62,000 nt of DNA, from positions 5,001 to 67,000 of the forward strand of contig CAJNDS010002186.1 of NCBI GenBank assembly GCA_905221605.1, read 5' to 3'. The DNA is from Symbiodinium natans (taxonomy: Eukaryota; Sar; Dinophyceae; Suessiales; Symbiodiniaceae). Within the stretch, counting starts at the first letter, position 1; every line of letters begins with the position of its first letter. Positions 22,860-34,929 of the stretch are shown piece by piece. The notes below the pieces were generated by a model. The model searched no databases. It worked only from the letters and a program-made list of their open reading frames with translations, and was not told where the DNA came from. The position numbers and the translations under genes were made by a program.

Positions 22860-23990
22860 GCAAGTGAGTGTGTTGTGAATGAGTGAATGTGAGTGAATAA
22901 GAACGAACTGTCTGAGACTCTGTGTGTGTGTGGGGGGTGTATGTCTATGTTTACGTTTTTTCTATGTCCATGTCTGCAAGCAAACGGCCTCTGCTATTCC
23001 GCCACGGTATCCCTGTGCCATTTTCTCACCTCCAGAAAGGCATTCGCATCGCCTGGAGATGGACACTGTTCCTTCCCGAATCTCTGCACCTTGTCCGCAA
23101 TCAGCACATGGGACAGGAAACGGGTGAGGCAATTCGATCCAGCGGAGCTTGCTCGTAGATGCTGCTACAACAGTGTTCATTCGTATTGTGTTTGCGCTGA
23201 ACTGGGAATGTGTTGACTTCAGTTTCCGGATGCCTTTGTCGTCCGCTCTTGAGCCAACACCATCAGAGGATCACACACTTCATCACCTTTAAATGCCACT
23301 TGTATCTCTCACCAGCGAAAGCAAACCGTTCAGGATCTCACTTTATCTGAGCAGATGTGTTTCGAGGTCTGTGGGGTAGGATATTCCACACGAGGCGCTA
23401 CGTTCGAGACTGCCGGAGGACAATGCCCCTGCATCCACAAACTGAACTGAACAAATCAACAAACTGAACAACCGGCGCTTGCGATCACGTTGCAGCAAAT
23501 CGGCTCTGAAGGGCTCTTGTCCAGCTCGGACTGGACTGGAGAGTGATCAGAGTGCCATGATGCGCTGTGTATCGACTGCGATGAGGTCCTGGTGCCACAC
23601 ATCCGTCATTACTCGTCAGCAATGCCTCTGTCCCAATCCTTGAAGATTTGTGCCTGATGTGGTCTGAAATCAGAAACCAGTCGGCCATGGCCTGTCCAGT
23701 CCAGGAAACTTGTGAGGTGCTTCAAGTACTGTGTCTTCTCGGGTCGAGCGTCCGGCACCAGTCCATGACTGGCAGAGCAAGATCCAGTGAGCTGTGCATT
23801 GTATTCAGGCGTGTCACGGACTGTTCTTTGTTCTTCCGGTTTCCCGCGGGACAGTTAGGCGAAAGATGACAATTCGGGCTTCACAAACGAGTCGAAGACT
23901 GGTCGACGTAAAGGATGTAGGGCGTGTGAGGACGCTGACAAGCACTTTCCGAGCTCTCCGAGATGGTATGATTCGTCGGAAAGGTGCCAT
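22860..23990. other. No recognisable gene
   Basis: Short shadow frames only, lying downstream of the stop of the chorein-like gene. This would be its 3' flank. Confidence 0.4.
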
Positions 23991-23997
23991 CGGTCCT

Positions 23998-25848
23998 TTA
24001 GTCTCCTGAAAGATCACGAATGATTGCTTCCTGCATTGTTATGACCTGTTGCAGTGTTGCGCTGATCTGCTTTTCTTCCTCTAGCTGCTGCCGGAGGACT
24101 TGTTCTTGCAGTCTTTTGCTTCCCCCAGCAGTTGCCAACCTTGCCGAGGCCTCTCGTTCGCAGTCGCGCAGATCTGCCTCATCCCCACGACGCAGCTCGT
24201 CCAAGGCCCGAAGCTCAACCCGGAGCGCCTCCAACTGTGCTTCCAGCTCAACTTCGAAGTCTGGAGCTCCAAATGCTTCAAGCAGCTCAGGGAGGCGATT
24301 GGCCTTCTCCTTGGCAATTGTGGCAGTGCTTTGTGCATGCTGCTCCTCTGCAATTCCGTCCTGGAGCTGCATCTGCTCAAAGGCCTTCAACTTCGATGCA
24401 GAGAGTCTGAGAAACTCATCGCGCGGCAGCAGCAACCGTTGCAAGCGTTGCTCGGACGGCTCTTCTACACATTCTTCACCTTCCAGCCACTGTCGCTCAG
24501 TGACAAGAAGTTCCCAGTTCCCTTCCAGACTCTTTGACTCCGGCGCTTCGTCGCTGCGGCCGCTGCGTGTGCACAAGCAGCTGTAGACATGCCAATCCGG
24601 GTCCGGACCATCTCCGCTCGATGGCATCGCGTGCCACTGTGGCAATTGTGGCAAAGCATGCAAAGCATGCACAGCGGCCAGCGGAAGTATCGGCAGGGAC
24701 TCTCCCAAACAAGCTCTGACGCTGGGTATGATGAGGCGAAGCGGTCTCAAAGGAGGTGGAGCCAGAAGGGTAAGGTCAATCATTGTGTTGCGAAGAACGA
24801 CATCCACATGAATGTCAGGAGGAGCAACCAGAGCGGTGGGAGCCAGAGTGTGAGCTTGAGTATCAGTTCCAGCCGGATGCTTGTGGCTTTCGCACGGGGG
24901 AACTGCCGCAACAGCTTCTTGTGCCTGATGGAAAGTGAGCAGGAGCGTCCCCAGACTCTCCAAAGCCACTGGCTGAGGAAGCAACTCAAGACCATGAATG
25001 CACACCTCGGCACGACCCCGGGCACGGCACTGGTGGTTCGTGCTGGGGCCATTTGGGGCACTGTCTGCGCGTAGCCGGGCAGTCAGGACCCACGATGCTG
25101 CTTGTAGTGGGCGGACTCGGACGAGAGGGGTGCGCTCTTTCTCCAGCAATACAAGCTCGAGAGAGCACAGGGTCAACCCACAACTTCCACTGAAGCTGGA
25201 AGCCTCCTGGTCCACGTCTTGCTTTGAGCTATCGGAGCTATCTCCAATCCCGAGTCGTTGTAGGCAAAGCCTCTCAGCTTTCGGCAACTGCATCAATCCT
25301 TCCATTGTGAGGTTTAGATCCACCATCTCCAGCAACACCCGCCTTCCATGCGTTCCAACCTCATTGGACAGTGCGTGAAGCTCGTGGCCATCCGGGAGCG
25401 TGACAGATATGCTTCTGAAAGCAATCTGCAAGGAAAGGATCCGAAGATTTGGCGGCCTCCACTTGTGGCCCATAGACAGATGGCTCATGGGGCCTAAGCC
25501 AGCATCCCCGAAGCTCCCCCCACTTCCATGGCAGACATCTTCGAGATCCTGGGTGCCAGTCTCGGTTTCTTCGATGTCCTCATCTTCCTCTTCTACATCC
25601 TCTACATCCTCTTCCTCCTCTACATCACTGGGGTCTTCGTAATATTCTGCACGCTCGTTGAGATCTTGGTGTCCAGATTGGTTAGCGGCAGTCAGTTGGT
25701 CGGCATCGTCGACATCGTCGGCTCCTTCTATCTCTGCGGGCTCTGCGGGCTCTGCAGGGCCGGTTACACTCACAGGGTCATCTGGGTGCTTTCCTTTCTC
25801 CGATCCAGTCTGCTCATAGGCTTCCATTGCTTCCATTGCTTCCATCTC
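23998..25848 (-). CDS. Terminal exon of chorein-like gene (616 codons)
   Basis: This is the longest credible coding exon in the window. It opens with EMEAMEAMEAYEQTGSEKGK after the acceptor CTCTCTCTGCAG|G. Residues 50-95 are an acidic low-complexity tract. Residues about 120-390 alternate hydrophobic strands typical of repeating beta-groove proteins (for example DIHVDVVLRNTMIDLTLL). Residues about 480-615 form a Leu/Glu/Gln-rich coiled coil ending IRDLSGD. The stop is TAA at 24000-23998. It is open throughout, with codon use unlike the overlapping plus-strand shadow frames. Confidence 0.75.
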   Translation of the reverse strand, partial: EMEAMEAMEAYEQTGSEKGKHPDDPVSVTGPAEPAEPAEIEGADDVDDADQLTAANQSGHQDLNERAEYYEDPSDVEEEEDVEDVEEEDEDIEETETGTQDLEDVCHGSGGSFGDAGLGPMSHLSMGHKWRPPNLRILSLQIAFRSISVTLPDGHELHALSNEVGTHGRRVLLEMVDLNLTMEGLMQLPKAERLCLQRLGIGDSSDSSKQDVDQEASSFSGSCGLTLCSLELVLLEKERTPLVRVRPLQAASWVLTARLRADSAPNGPSTNHQCRARGRAEVCIHGLELLPQPVALESLGTLLLTFHQAQEAVAAVPPCESHKHPAGTDTQAHTLAPTALVAPPDIHVDVVLRNTMIDLTLLAPPPLRPLRLIIPSVRACLGESLPILPLAAVHALHALPQLPQWHAMPSSGDGPDPDWHVYSCLCTRSGRSDEAPESKSLEGNWELLVTERQWLEGEECVEEPSEQRLQRLLLPRDEFLRLSASKLKAFEQMQLQDGIAEEQHAQSTATIAKEKANRLPELLEAFGAPDFEVELEAQLEALRVELRALDELRRGDEADLRDCEREASARLATAGGSKRLQEQVLRQQLEEEKQISATLQQVITMQEAIIRDLSGD

Positions 25849-28830
25849 CTGCAGAGAGAGGGCCAGAGCCTGCCAGCAATGGCAACTCTTTGCATCGCTG
25901 GCACAGACATTTCATGCTAGAGGTACAGTATCCTCTCTGCTAAACAACCAGCAGGCCCAGGCCCAAGTGCTCAGTTCAGCATTACAAGTACAAGTACAAG
26001 GGCGCAGTATGCAAGTAAACAGATATATACAGAAGAACACAGACGTCACGGAAGTGCAGTGCGTTCTGCCAATGCACCTGTTGCAACTGCAGCTCTTCCT
26101 GTTCCTCCAAGCTGAGAGCTGGAGCTGGACACGAGGCCTGTGATGCTTGTGATGCTTGTGGTCCAGCAATCGGGGCCTTTGGTGGCTTTGCGCTTGTTGC
26201 GAGCGTGGCAAGCTTCCCTGTTAGATTCCCGCGCACCAGCGTGCCAAAGCTGCCCAAGGCTTTCTTAGAGGATGACGCAGCTTGTCCCAATGCTTTCTCG
26301 GCAGCCGCCTGAGCTGCCTGCCCACTGCGACGGGCTCCACCCAACACTTGGGTAGCGCTTTGTGTAGCTCTCTGCGCAGCCACAGCCGCACGTTCAGCAC
26401 TGTGAACAGCACCGTGAACAGCCACGGCAGCTGTTCTACGAGCTTTTTCCGCAGCTGCATCAGCAGCAGCCGTAGCATCAGCAACAGCCCCCTGAGCAGC
26501 CCGTTGGGCAGCATGGGCCATTACCACCGCGCCAGATGCTTTCACGGTGGCTCCACCTGCATCTGCATGCAGCCCATGCGGTCCATCCCGTCCATGCCTC
26601 TGCCGCCGCTTTCGCGACACAGCCACTGCCTCTCTTGATGCCAAAATGCCTTCTACATGCTGTCGTGTTGCATCTCGCAGGAGTCTGAGGGGCGGCATGG
26701 GTGGTTGAGATACGTGGCAAATCATGGTTATCAAGTCGACGAGTTCTACTCGACCGCAATGCGCACGACACTCTCGCAAGACCAGGCTTGCCCGAACATC
26801 ACGTGGTGCCAGTGCCATTCTGGAGCTTTGCCCATCGCGGCGCCCAACATCCCTGCCCTCCACCAGATCCACACCTGGCGCGACGCATCTCAGCAGTCGT
26901 TGAACTTCTCAAAAATGAAGGTTCCCGTTTCCCTTGTCTTCCCTGTCTGTTCTTCTCTCAGTTCTCTCTTCTCTTTTTCATTGTGGAAGGGGGATTAAGG
27001 GATAATATGGATAATTTCGGCGCCGAAGCAGATCAGGCAAGGGGCGGCAGCCGCAGAGCGACAGCAGCGCCACGCTGCAGGAGCCGGTGAGGCTCAGAGC
27101 GGACACGTCCAAGCTTTGCAGCTCCAGCCTCTTCTTGCAATACTGGCACGTATACAAAGGGATGAATTAAATTGAGAGCTTCAAATCAGCTTCAAATCTC
27201 TCTCTCTCTCTCTCACAGCATAGCCACACGCACCACAAACAAGATTCTCCAAGATGCCGGGCCTCCGATGCAGCGATGTCCAGCTTCGGCTTCTCTGACG
27301 GAACTTGGCCTTCTTGGAATCCTGGAACTTTGCTTGAGGAGGCTGTTTGCTTTGCATCTCAAAACGTTGTTACGGTCGGAATTGAGGATTGAGGTTCGAA
27401 GGGTCCAATCATCGGCTCTCAATTTTGAGGGTTTCGGCTTCGGTTCTTGGAGTGGGGAGGCGAACGTTTCACCATCAAAAAGGCATGGGATGGTGAGGCT
27501 GCGAAGCAGTATGCAAGGTCAAGCCAAAGCTCCAAAACCACAACTTGAACGGAACTCGCTCAAAGACAATCGTCCGCCCACTGCACAGAGCGAGTTTTGA
27601 GAAGTTGAGAACATTAGAACATTAGAACATTTAATTTGATTTTTGGCCTCCACCCACCTTCGACACATTCCACACCCCAGACACCACACAGCGGACCTCG
27701 GTGCCTCCTTGGAAGGAGAACTTGGCGGAGCCCAAAAACTCTCAAAAGCCCTGAACACAAACACTCAGATTTCTGTAGGCCTTGCCTGGTCAGGTGTGAG
27801 GGGCTTCAACGAGATCCCAGTCAAGCGCAGCTCAAAGGCAAACCTGGCAGGCAGTTGAAGTCAGGTGCTCCGCGGTCATGAGCCACAAGTCTATACATAC
27901 TGGTAAGTCAGGTATGTGGACGCTTAGCTTTGGGGATAACCGTAACTACAAAAACTATATAACTACAACACAGCAAGTGCACCACAGAGCTGATGTCACT
28001 AATGTCGTCATTAAGTGGCATTGGATGGGCATCAGACTGTGCCGACGAAGTGAGGCTGCTGCATAGCATCAGCTGCAAAGATGCGATCGAGACATGCAAG
28101 CCATCAAGCATAGCAACCTTGACGTCCTTGGCAGGCCCAAGGAACATCAGCGCATAGCGAATATCTGTGCTTGAAGAAGAGATGCTCTTCGCTTCTCCGG
28201 GCAGCAACTATGTCGGCCCAAGTGCCGGCAAGACTCTGATATTCGTAGACTGTGCTGCTCCTTACCGTTTGCAGAATGTAGCTTGATGTAGCTTGTCATT
28301 TTGGGGGCGTAAAGCTGGCGAAACCTGACGGCCCAGGGTCCTGAGCGGAGTCACTTTGCTTCACAGGCGTCCGTGCCGCAGCTGGTGCAATCATCTCTGC
28401 CCAGGCTGCATCATTGATGTCATGCACCTTCACCTCTCTGGAAGCATGTTTTGTTTTTTTTCCGGAGGTGCTACTGAACAGCCGTCACCCTGCGCCCTGC
28501 ACCTGGGCTCTCACGTGGCCGATCCTCACCTGCAACGGCCGCGAGCGAAGCGCGCTCCATGGCACAGTCACCGAGATGAGGTCACAGGAAACCGCCAGGA
28601 CCTGAATCTCCCATCAGAGTGAAGAGATGAAGTGACAATAACGAGTGCATGCGGGAAGGAATAGTTGACTGATAGCAGAAGAGCAGAGGACTCCAAACTC
28701 CAAACGCGCCTCCAAGGTGTAGGGCACGAAGCCCGAGGAGTTGAGGAGGCTCTGCAGCGGTGCCACTTCGAGCTCGGCATCTCTTAACTCAACTTCCCCT
28801 GAAAGAAGTCCTTGGATTCTCTCTGCACAT
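23998..28830 (-). CDS. Chorein/VPS13-type bridge-like lipid-transfer protein gene
   Basis: The first recognised exon (28830-28692) follows a CA-repeat/CAG acceptor and reads IQGLLSGEVELRDAELEVAP and LQSLLNSSGFVPYTLEARLE. This matches the G.VEL.N.EL...L..L segment of the chorein N-terminal domain of VPS13/ATG2/BLTP proteins. A possible next exon near 28170-28030 reads KDVKVAMLDGLHVSIASLQL. A long Ala-rich exon runs from about 26900 to 26045, where phase-0 GTC..CAG splicing (intron 26044-25849, 196 bp) joins HFRD to EMEAMEAMEAYEQ. The last exon (25848-23998, stop TAA) has an acidic Glu/Asp tract, beta-strand-like blocks such as LRILSLQIAFRSISVTLPDG, and a C-terminal coiled coil of about 130 residues. 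Family knowledge: these proteins move lipids at membrane contacts. The N-terminal Met and middle exons are unresolved. The coiled-coil end recalls BLTP3-like members (inference). Confidence 0.55.
26045..26905 (-). CDS. Ala-rich internal exon of chorein-like gene
   Basis: Begins near an acceptor-like CATTTTTGAG and reads EVQRLLRCVAPGVDLVEG, then RASLVLRECRAHCGRVELVD. It then becomes strongly Ala-rich (AAADAAAEKARRTAAVAVHG), ending LEEQEELQLQQVHWQNALHF and RD at a GT donor. The Ala-rich helices could form a membrane-associated or amphipathic surface (inference). The frame is open for about 285 codons. Confidence 0.6.
27197..27214. repeat. TC microsatellite
   Basis: Perfect TC run inside an intron of the chorein-like gene. 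Confidence 0.9.
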
Positions 28831-28833
28831 CTG

Positions 28834-28887
28834 CACACACACACACACGGGCGTACCGTGGGAGGGTGGCGGGGGGGGGGGGGGGGG
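28834..28887. repeat. CA microsatellite and 17-base G run
   Basis: CA units at 28834-28848, then 17 G at 28871-28887. On the minus strand the C and GT runs directly precede the chorein exon acceptor, where they may act as its pyrimidine-rich tract. Confidence 0.9.
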
Positions 28888-30119
28888 TGCGAGTCGTGTC
28901 ACGAAACTGCAACCATCCTTACGAAGCTAAGCCTCTGGATGAAACTTGGTCGGTATTCAGACCACGGATGTACCTGAGTCTGCATTCAAATCTCGGACCG
29001 GTACACCATAGGCAGCGCCAACGGCCACGGCAACTTGCTTTGCTCGAATGTGCTCGGGGCCTAATTACTGGGCCAAGATGCTTAGACAAAAATTGAACCA
29101 CTTTGCGCTTGTGCATTCTGCATGATCCCTCGGCTGCTGGAAGCCACTGCGCCCATCGCTAAGCGAAACGCATGTCCAAAAAAAGATGTGAAGCAGATGA
29201 CTAAGAATGACCTGGAGACTAAAGGCTGAACGGCGGTGTTAAGGCTTTGTTGGTTTGCCGCTTTGCCGCTGAAATGTCAGCTGTTGTCTTTCCATTGCTG
29301 CAAGCTGCGTTCTGACATGCTACCTATCTGCTTCAAGTGGTCTACATTAGAACAACCTTGAACATGCCGTCAAGCATACACTCAGCGAACAATGCTTCTG
29401 TTCAGCAGCTGCTACTGAGACACGGTGCAACGGTAGAACCGCATCTTTTTCGTCGGTGGTGAGACTCTGATCTAAGCGGGCATGATCCCTGTGCCTGTGC
29501 TGTGCTTCTTCTCTTTCAGTGCGCTCTCCACGGTACGATGCTGAAGCAAAGAGTCACGGCATAACGCTCTTCGCTCTGGACGAGCCTGCAAACTTGGAAT
29601 GGGAGACGGATGAGGGGTTGCTCACTCGGTAGACGGTGCAGACATGGCTTGCGATGCCTGACAAGCCAAGCCGGACAGTGCTCCAGTCAATGTCGCACAC
29701 TGCACTGCTGCCGCATCTAGCTTTGACGGGCGTGGACCTGAAAGGCTTGCAGTTCTGCCCCGACCTGATCATCCAAAGCCACTTCATGGTCGCAAACAAA
29801 GGGCTCTGTCGCAGCAGTCATGAACTGCCTTGGAGTGGACATCCATGAACTTGTTTACACACCTGATCCGGGAAAGACTCTGTGCCCGGCTTAATCTGCT
29901 GGCTTGGGGCTTGGTTGCAGTTGTTGACAAGCTCGGATGATAATTCGGGGCCACATGCAAAGAAAGCTCATGATGCTGCTCGGAATTGTCCCGGCCTGTC
30001 CACGCAGCTCATCTCACCAACGCTTAGCTTTTCCTCCTGACAGCTTCGGACATGTTCCAATTCAGCTGAAGCAACGCCATCTTCCGATCATGCAAGTGTA
30101 GAATTCACGCTGACCTCAG

Positions 30120-30138
30120 AAAAAAAAAAAAAAAAAAA
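30120..30138. repeat. Poly-A run of 19
   Basis: Uninterrupted A run. No retroposon body was recognised upstream. Confidence 0.95.
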
Positions 30139-31152
30139 CATGGTCAATCTTGCTGCCGGCATCTGGTCCTTGACGCTGGCGATGCACTTGTTGTAGCAGC
30201 TGGACTGCATCCTGCGAGCCCAGAAGACTTCATGTTGACACATCCACAATCATCCGCATTGCTTCCACCTCTTCCACCTTCTTCCAACACTGAACAGCAT
30301 CTGCGGCAAAAGCGAGACGAGCAGGCATCCATAGGCATCCTGAAAAAGATATCAGCCATGCCCTTCATCTCTGCCACCATCATGTCCACTGGGCTTACCT
30401 GAAAGTCAGGCTGTAGCGGCTGGAAACACTCACAAGAAGAATGTTGAGTGACAGTGCTCCGTGCCTGCGGCTGCTGCCCTGCCTGGGCGCCGATAAGGCT
30501 TGCCATGGTTTTGTGAAGCCTCGCACGCTGAGATTCTGCAATATTCAGCAAACAACTCATGCCGTGTCAATGCAGTTGCCTGCGCAGGCTCCGAGAACAC
30601 ACGGAGTGATCGCTGAGCCAATGGGACGAGGAGTTTGCATTGTTTGCATGCGAGGGCCATGTCGTGGACTCGTGGACTGGATCAATGCGAGCAGAAAAAG
30701 GAATAAACATCATCTAGTCTCATTCAACTCGAGCTCAAGCGAGTTATCCGCTTCCGCTGGAATCTGCCGAAGCCCAACTTGCACGCTATACGACAGATAT
30801 CGAATCGAAGACACACTGCCGCTGCACTACTGATGTTCGCACATGCGCCAAGCATGAGGGCATTCGTATCCGATGCGCCGGCCGCATCTTCAGCGGCGGT
30901 CAGTATGCAGTATTGGCGATGCAAATTCGCACACTGGCGATGCAAATTAAGCTGGAATGTACCAGGAAGGAGGCGTAATTACAGAGCAAGTTCCCAATTC
31001 ACACATTTCTGCAGCGGATTAACTGGATTGGGGGGGGGGGGAACAAAAAGAGAGTATAGATACATCCCAGAAAGATGTGAGGCTTGCACATCATCGCGGA
31101 AGGATGGCCAAAGAAGGCTCAAGGAGAAGGACCGCAGATGTTGAACGAACAT

Positions 31153-31178
31153 TATGTATGTATGTATGGATGTATGTC
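31153..31178. repeat. TATG tetranucleotide repeat
   Basis: About five TATG/GATG units. Confidence 0.85.
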
Positions 31179-31261
31179 TGTAGATTGATTATACTCATGG
31201 CGTTGTAGCAAATAAGGCTGTATCGTTGTAGCCATATTGTGGGTTGGACTTAACTGTACAC

Positions 31262-31428
31262 TTTGGCGGGCGCTCCAACATTCTTGTCAAACAAAAACAA
31301 CTCTGGGTTGGACATTGTCGGGCAGACAGTGGCGATGAGTCGCCCGTCAGCTCCCCGCGAATGCCATCGCACCTGGACGCCCATTTCGGGGTTGAGAGCA
31401 CAACATGTTGAAGGGATACCTTGCACAC
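31262..31428 (-). CDS. Possible exon, unidentified beta-rich protein
   Basis: Between acceptor TGCTTTCAG|G and a donor-like TACA|GTTAAG the minus strand reads NPEMGVQVRWHSRGADGRLI and then ATVCPTMSNPELFLFDKN. The strand-like pattern and clean boundaries suggest a real exon. The family is not recognised. Confidence 0.35.
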
Positions 31429-31429
31429 C

Positions 31430-34400
31430 TGAAAGCACTAGATAAGAAGTGCCTGCCCAGCCTGGACAGATATCAGATGCAACACAGATGGACGCGTGTC
31501 AGTGCTTGGGGATTGTTCGAGGTCTCACTAACAGCGCATAGCGACATGTCGAGGAAAGTACAGAAGCGACTTCAACTTCAAGGTGCTCAGCAACATGCAT
31601 CCCATGTCGAGGAAATAGACAGTACATAGTACGCTGACAAGGAGTGCCTTTGTTGGCAATCCCGCAGATCTTCTGCGTCAGATCATCCAAGTGAGCCTGT
31701 GCGAGGCATTTCCCAAGCCAAAAAACACAAGCCCGACAGATGAAATTACCCGCTGGAGCCGCTGGAGACGCACTCAACTCAGTAGAGGCTGCCGGCCGTG
31801 TGGTTCGTCACAGACTTGGGGTATCCATGTGCCTCAGCAAGTATCCCACTTCTCGGCTAATCCCCTAAGATGCGGGCGTTTCGGCTGGAAGACAGGGCTC
31901 ATGACACGTGCTGGAGCGGTCTGCGGCCTGGCATCGAAGCTGATGGCACCGGCAATGACAGCTGCACCGGCACCGGATGGCACCGGTGCTTCTTTCAATG
32001 ACGTCCCAGCCTTGATGAGGTCTTCCCGCCATCGGTCAGATGGGTTGCCTCAGAGGACTATGGTGAAGCTGGTGACGTTGCAAAAGGGTCTGGCCAGCAG
32101 AACTGTGGGGCGCTTGTGAGGCGAGCTGAGCTTCAGGCTCGAATCGGGAGGTGTCCTGGTTTGCAGTCTGAGTCTTGAGCTGCAGTTACCAACTGAACCA
32201 ACTGATACCTAGTGATGTGCCAGGGGCCACCGATGGTGGCCGCTCGATTCTCCAGAGACCCTTCAGAGAGTCACATCACAATGCAACCGTGGCAAGGTCA
32301 CCACAAATGCAGGGTTTAGCCAGCTTAGCCCAGCTAACTGACATGGACATGCTGGACACTGCGGCGCAACTCAAACTCGCAAAGCCAATGAAGCTTGCCA
32401 AAAGGTCTCGGGGTGCGCGCGGGTTGCCCGCTTGAAAGCTAGGCCCAGCAGCAGACACCGGATATTGGAACCATGTGAACATGAACTGTGTGGCTGTGTG
32501 AGACACCCGGGATTATTTACTTCAGCTTCGCTGCTGTAGACGTCTACAGGAGCATTCCGTCTTTGGACGCTGGGAGACGTTGAAGCATGTTGAACCCTGA
32601 AGTAGCTTGCGCATCTGTTGCCTGAAGATGCCACAAGGCCCGGTGCAGGCCCAGGCCACACGGGGGTACGTCAAAACAGAAAGGAATAACAGCGTCATAA
32701 TGCTTACACGTCTGATGCGATGAGCTCACCATCCGCCAGCATGGAGCTGAGCTAAGGTGTGGCTTCAAGTGTTGTGAGATATTGTGAGTAATTGTTGGTT
32801 TCCAGTCGACACCAAGCCCTGTCCTGGATCAGGATCACGCCCAGACACCCAGGCATGTTGCAAAAGCGCGGAGGCTGAAGGCCTGCGACATCCACTGTCT
32901 ATGTAGGAGCCCTTTTTCTGACGATCAGCCCAGGTTTGCGTCTGCGGAGCGCAACATGACACGCACTGATCGGCAGGTTAGCAGAAGATGCACTCTGACA
33001 GAGCATGTGCCACCATGTGTCGCACGTGCCATGCTGCGACTGGCCTTGCTGCCGCGTCTTTCCGCATGACTCCACGTATGAGGCGCTTCTGGGAGTCGCC
33101 TAAACCAAGGCCCAGTTGTCCACCGGACTTAAGGCATTCTTGAAACCTTTCAAATCTTAAAGCTTTCCCTCTCTCTCTATATATATATATATAATGCTAT
33201 ATATTGGCTTGACCTTGCCAAAACTCTGCACGCACGCACGCACGCACGCACAAGCGCACACGCACATACTCCATACCCCCCGTGGCAAAGTAGAATGACA
33301 AAATCCATTTGCACCTGCGAGAAATTAGGGTGCATATATAATGGGTTGGCCAAGCACGTCCTTGGCATGCGTTTCGTTGCACATGCACCTTTTTAAGCAG
33401 CCAAAGGTGTTTTGATGATGAATGGTTTGTGTGCGTATCTTGAACTGCTGCTTTGCAGAGGTTGCTGTCTACACGTAGCAGCTACAGTAGCAACTGAAGC
33501 TCTTTGAGCGGAGATCGTCTTTGGCTAAGCCATTGGACCTGGAGCTGACGGGAAACCATGACATAGTCGACATGGTGAAGTCGAGGCGTCATGTTTTTGT
33601 GGGTCATGCCATGTGTGATGTTGCCTGAAGGCACTTTAGGGGCAAGAACCAGCATCCAAGGCTCTCACAAAGGCAATCTGGAAACGTGAAGCTGCCGCGC
33701 CGAATTCGGGCGTACAGCTGCATCCTCAACAACGTGAATTGCAGCGGCGCTTGGTCAACACACTGCTTGTCGCACGAGATGAGGACTTGCACATGCTTGC
33801 ACGTGCAAAGAGACCTTGGCTCTCAAATTGGGGAGGCGGCTCTGTCTTTGCCGAGAAAGGCAAAGTGCCCGAGAGCAGCGCAAAGAGCACCTGGGGATGA
33901 AGTATCTTACACGAATATATACTAAGCGACGTAAAGTATAGATATTAACCGGAGGTTGCATTTGCATGAACAAAAACAAAGAAACCACACCTTGTATTTA
34001 CACATAGTATGTGTGTATATGTATACTACATGAACTTGCACTGGAAGTAAAACTTCCCAGTAAGTGGTTGCACTTTAAGGGCTTTTCCGAACTTCCATGG
34101 AGAACAAATCGCTGCGACCCTGTGGCACTCGGAGGTTGTATGGGGCCTCGAAATCGATGTTTGAGGGCGTGCTCCCATGCGCACTCTGTACTGGCAATCG
34201 TGCTCCCACCTAGGCCGCCAAGGCCTGCGGGCACTTCTTGAAGCTTGCCCTGTTCCGTGTCGAGAGCATGTGGCAGGGACTCACTTTCCTCTGCTTTTTT
34301 GGGCTCTTGGACGGGTTGGATTTTGTGTTTCGTCGTTTCGTTGTGTTGCAATTCGCGCCCTTGGCGCCCTTGGCTAAGTCGCGTAAGAGAAAATGCTCTT

Positions 34401-34550
34401 GTGAAGTGCAGAACTGTTTTGTCGCCTTGACATGCTCCTGGAAAGTGCTCCCGGGGTGTTTTGGAATAGGGAATGCTGCAATGCTCTAGGTCTTCTGCTG
34501 GATGGGTCTGTATTCCGCGTGTCGCTATTAGCGCTGGAGCTCCGGGCCCC
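31430..34550. other. No confident gene
   Basis: A TA/CT microsatellite at 33170-33194 and a GCAC repeat at 33228-33251 are the only clear structures. This may be intron or 3' region of the kinase fragment upstream. Confidence 0.35.
33170..33251. repeat. CT/TA and GCAC microsatellites
   Basis: A CTCTCT-TATATA run (33170-33194) and six GCAC units (33228-33251), separated by about 30 bases. Confidence 0.9.
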
Positions 34551-34554
34551 CGAC

Positions 34555-34925
34555 CACTCCCAAGGCCCACACATCAGCTGCGAATCCTGCAAATTGTTGC
34601 ACCGTAAGACAGGTTCTGAGCTGTAAGGGTTTTGTGCAGTGGTGGCCATGTTGGGAGGCTCGGCTGCCTTAAGTCCCAAGTATAGGTGGAGATTCCATAG
34701 ACAGGTTCCATAGACAGATTCCATAGAACAAAAACAGTCCATGCTAGCTGTGGTGTACTTGGTGTACATAAGCAAGAATCGCATGAGCATCACACGATGC
34801 CAACCATTGGGGCTGCCACCCGCTCGGAGTATAGGTTCTAACCGAAAAAGACTCGCAATGACGCAAACTTCATCGACCCACTGCCTGAATAGCCCTCGCC
34901 ACGGATTATTTCCGGAGCCATATAC
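34555..34925 (-). CDS. Protein kinase fragment (subdomains VIII-IX, two exons)
   Basis: Exon 34925-34885 follows TTGCCAG|G and reads YMAPEIIRGEGYS, ending at TTCAG|GC. Exon 34586-34555 follows TTTGCAG|GA. Joining them gives MAPEIIRGEGYSGFAADVWA and LGV, the APE and D.W.LGV signature of eukaryotic protein kinases, in frame through a GC-AG intron of 298 bp. The catalytic loop and DFG were not found within about 1 kb upstream, and the rest of the C-lobe was not found downstream. This may be part of a gene with long introns or a remnant. It differs from the other two kinase loci here. Confidence 0.65.
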
Positions 34926-34929
34926 CTGG

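Larger units (their letters stand above)
28900..31260. other. No confident gene
   Basis: A few exon-like minus-strand fragments occur, for example 30398-30340, PVDMMVAEMKGMADIFF after TTTCAG|G. A 19-base A run lies at 30120-30138. None is linked to a domain. Confidence 0.35.

Noticed and set aside
30120-30138. Poly-A run as the tail of a retroposon
   Set aside because: No retroposon body, target duplication or spliced-leader relict was recognised beside it.
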